Below are positions 1-11,247 of a DNA stretch of 64,000 nt, piece by piece (the first letter of the stretch is position 1; each line of letters begins with the position of its first letter). The stretch spans positions 310,001 to 374,000 of the forward strand of contig BCIX01000006.1 of NCBI GenBank assembly GCA_001600095.1, given 5' to 3'. Source of the DNA: Bullera alba. Taxonomy: Eukaryota; Basidiomycota; Tremellomycetes; Tremellales; Bulleraceae. The notes under the pieces are model-generated. The model was not told the DNA's origin. It worked only from the letters and a program-made list of their open reading frames with translations, and made no database searches. The translations under genes and the position numbers were made by a program.

Positions 1-2
1 AG

Positions 3-131
3 TTCGGGATCGAGACAAAGTGGTCTTGCAAGGAGACTAGCACTGCGCGATTCAAGCATCACCTGGTGCAGAGTCTGAGGGATATGCGAGGGGTGGTGGA
101 GTCTGCTGGCAGTGTGTCTGCCAAGCTGTAG
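3..131 (+). CDS. 3' end of an unidentified gene (partial)
   Basis: An open frame enters from the left edge and ends at a TAG at 129-131. The visible C-terminal 42 residues are basic and probably helical (FKHHLVQSLRDMRGVVESAG) and end in SAKL. The upstream part lies outside the window and I do not recognise the family. No splice donor is visible before the stop. It is called coding only because the frame is open, protein-like and ends shortly before an AT-richer spacer. It could instead be the last exon of a longer transcript read in another frame. Confidence 0.4.
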   Translation, partial: FGIETKWSCKETSTARFKHHLVQSLRDMRGVVESAGSVSAKL

Positions 132-448
132 CCGGAGCCCGGAGCCCACCAGAGGTATAGACAGTATAGTAGATAGACTGTTCACTGTGTGCAGCAAGAG
201 CTTACGCTGGGCTGCACGCGCGGGATGGGTGGGTTATTACGCGTAATCTGATTCGTTAAATTGAATCCGCCACATTCACGGAATTATATTCGCAAAAGGG
301 GGGCATTATGACTTGCCATCGACTGGATTGGTCGGTGATCACTTGGACACTGTGTTGGGTAGCATAGAGCGTCATAACACTCACATCTGTATCCTATCCG
401 TATCGCTCTCTGCCCACTTCACTACTTAGTGCCACTATCACCTTCACA
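132..448. other. intergenic spacer before the complex I gene
   Basis: No coding frame is supported. The stretch holds the presumed 3' UTR of the left-edge gene and the promoter and 5' UTR of the NDUFS8-type gene. I see no repeat or RNA gene in it. Confidence 0.5.
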
Positions 449-1717
<1,269 letters not shown>

Positions 1718-1999
1718 TCGCGTTGGGGCAGATCGAGGGATGGTCTAGCGGACCGCGAGGGAAGGTTGGCTGGAGTCAAGGAGCAGTGTGGTTGGGGACC
1801 CAGTACGTGAAGATGGTCAAAACAGGCGAATCCCCTCACGGCACCCTGCACGCTGAGATGCATTGGTTACTTAATGTAGCGCTGAGCCGATCGGGAAAAG
1901 GCGTAGGCCACCGGCAGAACTTGAGCAGGATTGCATCTTGTCCTAGTGTACTACGGAACTTCGACCCCTGACGTCTACTTCCCGCGCAAGGGCACGAGC

Positions 2000-4900
2000 T
2001 CAGAGCTTTGACTCTACGACCGACAACGGCTCTAGGGGGACTGGCGCCCTCGAGGGCAATAGACCCGCTTTGAACGTGTGAATATCTTTGATATACACGT
2101 TTTTCCCTTCCTTCTGACCCTCAACCTCCCCGTTCGCTCCATTGGCATTCACCTGTTTCCCCTTGAGCCCAGCGACGACCTTGGCCAGCTCGGCTTTGGC
2201 CTCTTCGGCCAAATTCGTCGTCGCCTCGATTGCCTTTTTGGCAAACGTCTTGACGGCGTCCAAATCCGGCTGAGAGGCCATGAGGCCTTGCAGGCCAGCT
2301 TGGTCGACGACCACGGCGTGCTTGGTGAATGCCTCGACGAGCGGGGTCGCAGAGTCGAGATCAAACTTGGTGCCCGAGTATTGCGATTTCAAGTGGGTCG
2401 AGAGTTTAGCCCGAGTCGGAGAGGAGGGGTGAATGTGGGTCATGAGCAGTGTTAGGATATCGTCTTTTGTGATCTTGCGGAGGTTGGCAACGTCCGTCTC
2501 GCCTACGACAAGCGTCAGCTTGGCGGTCGGGCGTTGTATGTGCTGACAGCGAGGTGCGTTCAGCGGACCGAGTGTCCAAGGACACCTAGCGCTGACACCT
2601 CGCACTCGCACTCGCTGCGCTCGTGCTCGTGCGCGCTCGCGACTCACGCTTGCCAAACTCATAGTACCTATCCGTGATACTGCCCCAGAACCGCCTCGTC
2701 TCCTCTCCCAGATTCTTCGGCTTCTCCTCCTTCTTGGCGATCAGCGCCAGGCGATGTTTCTCAAACTCGTCATCCTTCATCTCCTTGATGTAATCCTCCA
2801 GCCAGAGCAAATACGCATCGATCCTACTCTCGACATAGGCCGGCTCCCGCTCCGACTGGACCAAGAATCGGAATCCCATGACGCCGACAGAGTGCGTGGC
2901 TGACGAATCGACAATGTAGCCCAATTGCTCTTTGGTCCTCAGTCGGTCAAACGTCGGCTCATTGGAGATTTGCGCAAAGAGCTGTAGTGTCGCTCGCAAG
3001 TGTTGATCCGCAATATCGCCCACTTGGAGGGCGTAGATCACTGCAGAGTTGACCTCTGCCTTGTTCGGCACGTCGATCGCCCACACGTGCTCGGAGCCTG
3101 TATGGAAGGTCAGTCATGTCGTCCTCATCGTTGACGAGCACAGTACGCACCCCTTGGGAGCATGAGCGATCGGATATTGTTCTTCTCGGCCTCGGCCAGG
3201 GGTCGGGGATGCAGCACCTTCTCCACCATGCTCTGAATCTCGACGGCGCCCTGTGGTCTATCAGCAATCGCCAGGAGCAGCTTTACCCACCTCTGGGGAA
3301 GTGTTGCCGTGGATCAGAGTCTCAATGTAGAGCCGACTCAGTACTTCCTTGGCGTACGCCTTGACGTCTTCCGGCTTGATCACTACTCGACCAACATGTC
3401 AGCTTGCCTCATGCCATCAAAGACTGTTTACCCACCTTCGAGCTCTCTCAGCTTTTCAGTCTGCGTCCAGCTCACTTGGCTTGTGACATAGCCGCTCCAA
3501 TACGAGGCTTGCTTGTATGGATCTCCCAAGGGGAAGTTTTTCCACGCCAGTCGGATCTACCAGCCGCATCAGCCTACACCCACGCCCTGTTGACCCGTAC
3601 GCACCTCCTCGACCACTCCGCCCCATCGGTCCATGTCGACGTCAAACTTTGCGAGCTTGACCAGCATTGTTTCCAGCAATACCGCCAATCTGTCACTGAA
3701 ACCCCCGGCGCTAATGGCGATACTCTCCCCGGCATAGTATAGGTGATAGCTCAGTTCGGCGAGGTCGGCGTCGTACACGTCTTCCGTGATGGAATCGCGG
3801 TATAGGTCGCAAAAGATCCTCGCGAGGACGGCGTTTCGCGGAGTGTTGTTCAATATCGGCCTAACGGTGTTAGAGTATACTACATAACTCTGGCGTTGTG
3901 GTTGCTCACGAATGGAGGAGGATATCGACGTTTGCCTTTGGCAGCCAGAACTGGTCGTCTCGCTTGTAAAACAGCCTCGAAAGCTCGTTGCTCTTGACCA
4001 GCGAGGGTCGAAGCGAGGGCTAGAAAGGTCAGAATCAGTTCAAAGGCATAAGATACTCACCTGTTTGACGTCAAACTTTTCCACGTCCAGTCTTTCCGGG
4101 ATAAACTCGTTCTTGCCCGGCAGAGCCAGTTCGGGGATCGCGGAACCGGAAAGCGCCTACGACCAAAAGTTCAGTTCCAGCCCTCACCCCCTTGTGGCTG
4201 ACTCACCTCTTTCAGAATACGCTCCGGGATCGGCCTTTGGGTATACTCTGTCCCGTAGATCGGTTCGTTCCTGTCAAACGACCCGTCGACATCCTTGGGC
4301 AGCTCCCTAGTGGTGATGCCCACCGTGGCCCGCCTCGGGTCCAAGAGCTGCAACACTGCCGCCACTTCGTCCGGCCTAAAGTCCTCCAAGAGCCCGCCCC
4401 CGGACACAATCTTCTCCCTAGGAAGGGGCCTCTGCATCCAATTCGACAGTGCAGTGGCGTATCGCCCATTCTTGGTCTTCTCGGCAAATTTGAACGAAAT
4501 CTCGGCAATCGCCTTGATCTCATTGAACACCTCTGATGACGGCGGTGACGAACGCAGCAGGGAGATGTATTTGAAGATCGTGGTGGTGACCTCTTGCCAG
4601 TTCTCCAGTCCGGTGGGGGTGAGATCGACGGTGATCTTCATAAAGTCGAAACCGGCCGCGCCGTGTGATTGACCCGCTCGGAGATAGTTCACCCAACCCT
4701 TCTTCTTCAAGTACGACAAGATCGAACCTCGCCCTTCGTGGCCGATAAAGTGGGTGACATAGTGGCCCGGTTTGGACTGGTACAGGTGGTCCAAATCGGG
4801 AAAGGGGAATGTGATTTCCAACCCACGCGAATCTTGGACCGGTCGGGTGAATGTGATGACTCCCATTTGTTCGGCACCAACTGGGTTCTCCGGCCACGCG

Positions 4901-6230
4901 ATCCTGACTCCCTCAATACCGACCTCCTGCGTTACGTTGGCGGTTCTAATGGGCACTTTTTCAAATCGATCCTTGACCCAACCCTCCAAAGTGTCCAAAT
5001 CCTCTTTACCCACCACGACCAACTTCATCCGCCTCGCGCAGTAGTACTTTTTCCACCAGTCGATCAGCTGCTGTCGCGGGTCCCTCCCCTCCGACTTTGG
5101 CTTGGACCATAATGATTCGTAGTTTCCAGTTCCAAACTTGTGATACGCGTGGTTTTCATTCCAGATGTGTTTCTCCATTTGGAAGAACCGCCACATGTCG
5201 CTCTGAATGTTCTTCTTGTGCTCTGAATCGACTGCCTTGATCTCGCGCTCCGTGCAGTCCTGCATGGTCAGACAACTTCCTATGCTTGCGACTCACCTCG
5301 TTGAATAGCGGCTCGATGAAGAAGCCCGAGAATCTGTCCAGAGCGCCCTCCAGAGCGTCCGATGCAACGTCGAAAAAGTACACGGTCGACGTCATGGCAG
5401 TGTAGGCGTTCGAGTGGCCGTTGTGCGAGGATAGGTATTGCTGGTAGGAGTTTTCGCCGGGGAACTAAGAGGGTGAGCGAACCGCTCGTTTACTCTCAGA
5501 CGTACCGTGTTCGTGCCCATAAATAGCAGGTGCTCACTACGATTCTCAGCTACAGTAACAGGATCACATTGTGGACTCACCAGAAATGGGCACAACCTGG
5601 CAGATCATCCGGATCACTCAAGTGACCCACCCCGACGTCCATGCTCGCCGCCGCCTTGTCCGCTCCCGGGTCACTGACTACAATCACCTCGAGCCCATTC
5701 TGCAGGGTGAAATACCGATGGGGTCGGTCTTCTGTCGGTGGGAGGATGAGCTCGACGGGTTTGCCCGCCGGGGCTTTGGGTATAGAGGGTGTTTTGAACA
5801 AAGGGTTCGAGTATGACGAGTCCATAATGTCCGAGGGGAGAGTGGCGGGGTATGGAGAGATGTAGTCGGGTGTACTGCGGTAGAAGTACAGTGCGATTAG
5901 CGCGATGCATAAGGAGGTGATTAGGAGCATCTGGCGAGAGTTATCCAGTGCCCAGTCGCTGACTTGGGTTGGGTGGTGACAAAGGGACAGAGGAGGGGAG
6001 AAAGGGTGGAGTCTTACTCACTTGTGTTCAGCAGCAGTAGCCAATGTCCTCCGTTGATACACGTTTCCACTACCAATACTGCTTCTCAAGCCGACTCGTG
6101 CTGGCCTCGTCTGTCGATGGGCGATCGGGACGGTGATCAATCGTCGGATGTGTGTCGCCTGATTGGGTTGTTGCCTGATAGCCGCGAGGGGGGATATCAG
6201 ACTACGCTGTCTCTTGAACGCGGGTATCAT
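2000..6230 (-). CDS. STE23: M16 zinc metalloprotease, insulin-degrading enzyme / STE23 type
   Basis: Inverzincin-family endopeptidase that degrades short peptides; the yeast homologue STE23 also takes part in a-factor maturation. Thirteen exons join in frame to 1,188 aa: 6230-6022, 5958-5581, 5536-5506, 5464-5297, 5259-4207, 4156-4061, 4019-3910, 3860-3605, 3556-3436, 3382-3291, 3250-3151, 3097-2648 and 2502-2000. The inverted zinc motif HFCEH is at 194-198, split by the second intron, and the third ligand Glu275 lies in AVDSEH, the same spacing as in human IDE. The N-terminus (MIPAFKRQRSL...) is Arg-rich and resembles a mitochondrial presequence. A hydrophobic segment (MLLITSLCIALIALYF) follows. 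The protein ends in SKL, a canonical peroxisomal PTS1. The first intron (6021-5959) separates the presequence-like exon from the hydrophobic segment, so a shorter form could start at 5930. The last intron (2647-2503) is unusually long, 145 nt, with GCGAG-rich low complexity. Confidence 0.9.
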
Positions 6231-6640
6231 GTGTCGAGATGGGCGATGAGGAGGATCAAGGAGTGGGTACGAGTATCTCAGCAGATACCACTTGGAGAGG
6301 ACAATAAGGTCATCAGCTAAGAGTCCTTCTCGATGTTCGAAACGGGTCGACCCTGAGTCCAAGTTTCACCGGGTGGCAAAAATGCGTCACAGGCTCACAG
6401 CAACAAATCTTCAGACCAAGTTCAGAGCTTCAGACTTCAAGCAACTGCACTTTACAGACAAGATATATCGACATAGCTTGCGATCGCTCGCCAAGGTGGC
6501 ATTCCAGACGCTGACTATTGTCTTCTTCCGCCTCCCGCCACCGAACACACACCGAGCTGGGCTGTCCCAGTGCTGAGCTACGCCGCTGCGGCCTGCAACA
6601 TTCGTGATTTGAGCAGATGTCAAAGACTCAAATGTCGTCT
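6231..6640. other. spacer upstream of the metalloprotease gene
   Basis: A weak upstream in-frame Met at 6362 could extend the protease by 44 residues, but the sequence between is not presequence-like. Nothing else coding is supported. Confidence 0.4.
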
Positions 6641-6643
6641 ATC

Positions 6644-7010
6644 ATTGATGAGACATCTGGCAAAACAACTCCCTTGAACTATCATCCCTTTCGACTGATA
6701 GCTGTAGGTGAGCCTGTACGGATGTACGGCAAGATGGCGTGGGGTTGCGACACTAGCTCAACGAGGGATAACATTGACGTCACAGCAGCCGTACTCATGA
6801 ACTGATCGGATTCAAAGGAGAGTGATTGATGAGACTTCCAGCAAAACATCTCACTTGAAACTGAACGGGCATACGGCAAGCTGGCGTGGGGACGCTACAC
6901 TCGCTCGACAAGGGAAAACATTGACGTCACAGCAGCCTTACTCATGAATTGATCAAACATCAATGGAAAGCGATTGATGAGACTTCCGGCAGAACATCTC
7001 CTTTGAATTT
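6644..7010 (+). repeat. three imperfect tandem promoter repeats carrying TGACGTCA
   Basis: The segment ATTGATGAGACWTCYRGC recurs at 6644, 6825 and 6973. The first two units also share GGCGTGGGG and then ACATTGACGTCACAGCAGCC, with the perfect palindrome TGACGTCA at 6775-6782 and 6922-6929. Unit spacing is 181 and 148 bp. The third copy is truncated and runs into the putative promoter of the small gene at 7216. TGACGTCA is the consensus site of ATF/CREB bZIP factors, so a regulatory role is inferred but not shown. Confidence 0.7.
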
Positions 7011-7215
7011 TTATCCCTTTTCCACTTGCAGTCTAGGAAAGACGATTGTGTACGGCTTGCAGTAAGAGCCCCAAGAATAGTTAAAAGGGCTGCATCATCA
7101 CCCATACCCATTCCCACTCATACCACTGCAACAACCAGCACCACTTTCACTTTCACCATTCGCAATTCGCATCACCCCCGTCTCCAGCAGCGAACTGATA
7201 GAATCAACATCAACA

Positions 7216-7530
7216 ATGTCCCAGCAGTCTGAACACAAGGCAGATCAATCGACCGCCGCTGGTGGAAGTCCATCCGTCACTTCCACTACTGAAGCCGCCA
7301 GCACTGCTGCCACCAGCCGCCCCCATGCTCCGCCAAAGACTGATGCCGTCGGTGAGATGTCGGATCCGACGACCCACGTCAAGGCCATGAAACAGATGCT
7401 CGCCCTCTATAGGAAGGCAAAGGCTGACGGGGCCAGTGAGGAGGAGACGGCAGCCTACAACACCATTGCTACCAAAGTAAAATACGATTCGCAGACATCT
7501 CAGTCCAACAGGTCCTCCGATGGAAAGTGA
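7216..7530 (+). CDS. small hypothetical protein, 104 aa
   Basis: A single-exon frame that starts after a C/A-rich leader (7090-7215) of the kind seen in highly expressed fungal genes. Residues 1-45 are low in complexity (Ser, Thr, Ala, Gln); residues 50-95 are charged and probably helical (HVKAMKQMLALYRKAKADGA), and the tail is Ser/Asn-rich. No signal peptide or membrane segment is visible and I do not recognise a family. The TGACGTCA-bearing repeats directly upstream suggest strong or stress-linked control. A late intron near 7477 (GTAAAA) cannot be excluded and would change the C-terminus. Confidence 0.55.
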   Translation: MSQQSEHKADQSTAAGGSPSVTSTTEAASTAATSRPHAPPKTDAVGEMSDPTTHVKAMKQMLALYRKAKADGASEEETAAYNTIATKVKYDSQTSQSNRSSDGK

Positions 7531-7927
7531 AGACCGCCTCGCGTCGAATGCGTGCGTTGTCAGAATGTCAGTCAGATACCTAATCACCTGCGCCTTGACG
7601 AGATCCAGATTGAGGCTTGAGCAACATGACATGGGAGGGGGTGTAGGAGAGTGGAATGAGCTAGGCGATCGAGTTCAGACTTCAGAGTAAATATCATGTC
7701 ACAGTGTGCTGAAATGCCATGCAGTATGCTGTCATGGAGCCGGTCGTGATTGGGATCATGTCGATCTCCGGCGTGGTACTACGGGAGTAGTGCGTCTGCG
7801 TCACTCACACAGCGGTGGTTCACTAGAAGGACTAGCCCCTTGCATTCACATACATGCCTGTACAAGACGACTTCAATGCCGCAGTCTCTACATCTGCCCT
7901 TTCCCCTTGGACCAACAACCCGTTGAC
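7531..7927. other. convergent spacer, no gene seen
   Basis: Lies between the stop of the small plus-strand gene and the stop of the minus-strand transporter. It presumably holds both 3' UTRs. No repeat or coding frame is supported. Confidence 0.5.
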
Positions 7928-10259
7928 CTAAGCGTGCCCGTGGGCGTTCGTGGCGTGGTGAACGAGCGACTTGTTCTTTCCACCGGCGGCATCGGCGGCC
8001 GTTTCCGTCTGCTTGAACTTCCAAGCAGGGATGCCTCGCTCGTAAAGCTCGTCCAGCTCGATGTACGTTCGGCCATACGTCTGAAATCGTGAGCAAGAGC
8101 CATGCCGCTGTCGAGACCTTGACTCACCTCGGGGTAGAAAAAGTACAGGATGGCAATGGTCGGAACGAGCAGGCCGGCCCAGACGTAGATTGCCTTGACG
8201 CCGAGATTGGCTTCGTCAGGAGAGATCATGTACGGTGTGACCCATTGGAAGACGACGCTACAGCGTAGGAGTCAGCTTGTGTCATGCAGAGGCAGTAAAC
8301 CTTGCACTTACAATCCGGCACCGTAGCAGCCCAAGTTGAACGAGGTGGTCTTGGCCCTCAACCTCGGCGTGGAAGTCTCACCGGCGGCGACGAAACCCAA
8401 CGGTCCGGCGGAGAGACCGTAGCAGATGACCCAGAGCAACAGCATCGCCAGAGCGACCTTGCCCGGGGCAGTGCCTTCGAAAAAGCCGGTGGTGGCGAGT
8501 CCAATGTTGAACAGGAACATGGCGATACAACCGCTAAATCCAGTGTCAGAATAAAACCAAAAGCTCTGAGCGTAAGACTCACCCAATCAAGATGGGTCGT
8601 CGACCGACGTATTCACACAGCACCATTGAGGCGCTGATGGCGACGATGAGCAGGACGAACTAGGAAGGGTCAGCGGGGACTTCTTAGAGTCCTGAGGCGG
8701 GCGGTGGCGGCTCACAGTGATGATCGTGACTATAGGCAGTAAGGGTCAGCACTGGATCCCCGACCTGTTCATTGTCATGGGGAACACGCCTGGGGGAACT
8801 ACTCACCCAGGAACGGATTGTCAAGACCAGCCACTTGAAAGAAGTACTGCGCCATGTCAGCACCGAGAACGAGGACGCAGGTGGCGAAAGGAGTAGACTT
8901 GGCACGTAGACTCACCGTCGAGTAGCCAAATACGATCGGAGCTCCGGCGAAGGGCTGAGTCATGATACCAGTGCAACCAGCAAGTGTTCGTCGCCAGTTG
9001 ACGCCACGGAAGATGTCGAGGAATCGGCTGTCACCTAGGGCAGAGCTGAAAGCTCGCTCGGCGTCGAGACCCTGTTTGACGACCTTGTACTCGTAGTCCT
9101 ACACCCATCAGCCAATAATCCGACTCGCCACTGAGATTGGAGCAACTCACCACGTCGTAGTCCTTGGCAGTGCCGTACAGCTTCAACATGCTCGCCTTGG
9201 CCTTCGCCTCGTTACCCTTTCGTGCGTGGTAGAGATGCGACTCTGGCACCCAAGGAATCGCGAGCGCGAGGATACCGGTGAAGATGAACTCGGTGGCAAT
9301 CAGCGGTTTCCAGGCGTCCGGTCGAGTGTCTTGTAGGATCTTGGTAGCACCAGAGGAGATGAGCTGGCCGATACCAAGTTGAAGCTGGTAGGAACCAATC
9401 ATGAAGCCTCGGATCTGGAAGGGCGCAATCTCGGAGATGTAGGTGACCAAAATACTCTGGGCGAGACCGACTCCCATTCGGATAATGATGGCACCGCCGA
9501 GCCATGTCTGCCAGTTGTGCGAGGTGATCTCGGCTATGGATCCAGCGAGAAGGATGACAATAGCGCCAATCATAGCCCATCTGGAACTCGATCAGCATAT
9601 CACTGACTCTAGACTCGTGGACCCACTTTCGACCAAACTTGTCGGCAAAGTAACCTCCGGCGAACCTGTTATGTATGATCAGTCCCTGAGCCGATGGTTT
9701 GACCGCGGTATGACTCACATTCCGACAGTCTTTGACATCTCGGCAAATCCTTGCCAGTAGGAGATGACGGTGGCGCTGACCGCGGGCTCACCGTCGATCA
9801 CCGTGTTGGCCATTTGCTTGACAAAGGCCTTCATCGGGATGACGTTTCCGGGGATCTACGGCAGGTCAGTATCTTGAGCTCGAAATCCGGAGGCAAATTC
9901 GTGTGAATCACCTGTTGTTGGAACTAAATCACGATCATCAGTCATGGCCCGTAGATCTCTAGATCCGACTCACACCATCGTTCAGAGCGGCCCAGTTGAG
10001 AATGGCGCAATATATCATACATCGCCAGAAGGTCCTATGGCTCGTCAGCCATGATCACGTTGACTTGGACGGGGCAACTCACTTTGCAACGGCAAGACGT
10101 CCGAGCGCTAATTGTCCAAGAATCAGTGTTATCCACCAAGCCTGCAGCCTGCTACTCACAGGCGTACTTTGTCTCGAGCACGGGCTCGTTGACGTGTTCT
10201 ACGTTGGCGACATCGTACTTCTCGTCGACCTCGAGGTTGACTTCGTTCTCTTGTCCCAT
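7928..10259 (-). CDS. MFS sugar transporter (alpha-glucoside/hexose permease type)
   Basis: A 12-TM sugar:proton symporter of the plasma membrane, read through about ten short exons from the ATG at 10259 (MGQENEVNLEVDEKYDVANV) to the TAG at 7928. Family marks visible: YISEIAPFQIRGFMIGSYQL with QLGIGQLISSG after TM4-5, PWVPESHLYHARKG before the central loop, GETSTPRLRAKT (the PESPR/SxxxR-type loop motif) and a final TM ending IAILYFFYPE. The C-terminal tail is TYGRTYIELDELYERGIPAWKF followed by a His-rich cytosolic end. The motifs are closer to the fungal maltose/alpha-glucoside permease branch than to glucose transporters, but the substrate cannot be read from sequence. It is divergent from the Zn2Cys6 gene at 11248 and shares a 1-kb upstream region with it. 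Confidence 0.88.
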
Positions 10260-11247
10260 GTTGGAGGTCTATCACTGTTCGCGTGGGTGGTGATTGATGA
10301 GGGGCCGACTTGGGGTAATGGAGTCTCAGACGGTCGCCCCGGGGGATTATATATGGACACTCGCCATGATCATACTCACTGCTAAACGCTTCGACGATCT
10401 CGGATTACCTCACGCCATCGCGCTCGGGGACCCGTGGAGGGCTTCGGATCAGTGACTGCAGGACTGCATGACTGTAGCCAAGCTGCTCGACCGATGGAAT
10501 GAGTGAAATTGCGAGAGTGAGCACTGTGGTCCGGTCCGAGTCGGCGTTCAGAATGCCGGAAGCGGGCTTAGTCGGCTCGGAGACAGTGTCCCGCTGGATG
10601 AGTGAAACCCAGGAGCCGCTTTGGGTGGGTGTGGTCGCAGATCTCGGATCAGGGCGTCCGAGCGCAGGCGTCCGGCTTTCAAGTCCACTGGAGAGCGAAA
10701 AGCCGTTTGATCAACAGTACATGTCCTCACAATCGCTGGAGAGAAGTGTCGAGACTCGAAGATGCCAGGTCGAGTCGCTGTCGACCACACCGTCACGGCT
10801 GAATGGCTCAAGTGCTCTCTTAATCTGTTGTTGGAGGCTGAGATATAGCTGAGATCGAGATGCAATTCCAATTCCAGATCACCCGTTCTGCAGAATGCAG
10901 ATTGGTAGAGAACAACTCTGTCCAGCGATTACAAGTTCCATCGATTTCACTGTTCTGATAGCCACCGTGGACATCTTGTTGGGAGTTCTTTGCAGATCCT
11001 ACTTGAGCCTTGTCCAGACCATACACCTGCATAGAGATGAAGAAAGACGGTGGTAGCTTGTATGATATGGTTCGAATGTATCGGCGATCACCGGTAAAGC
11101 TTCAAGCGCTCCAGCTGCTGGAGGATGTTCGAGCGGGAATGACATGCTGTCACTTTGGAAGGAGCTTGTTGGTCTATGACTCTATTGACATTGATTGACT
11201 CTTATCTGGGGCACTCCACACACACGTCCGCGGTCACGGCTGCTAGG
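10260..11247. promoter_or_regulatory. divergent promoter region, transporter / Zn2Cys6 regulator
   Basis: About 1 kb without a supportable gene between two divergent start codons. It contains several CGG/CCG triplets in both orientations, for example around 10530-10580, the kind of half-sites Zn2Cys6 proteins bind. I cannot show that any is used. Short open frames here lack protein-like composition. Confidence 0.4.

Noticed and set aside
6230..6362. start of the metalloprotease at 6362
   Set aside because: The extra 44 residues are mixed and acidic and would bury the Arg-rich presequence. The Met at 6230 gives a better N-terminus.
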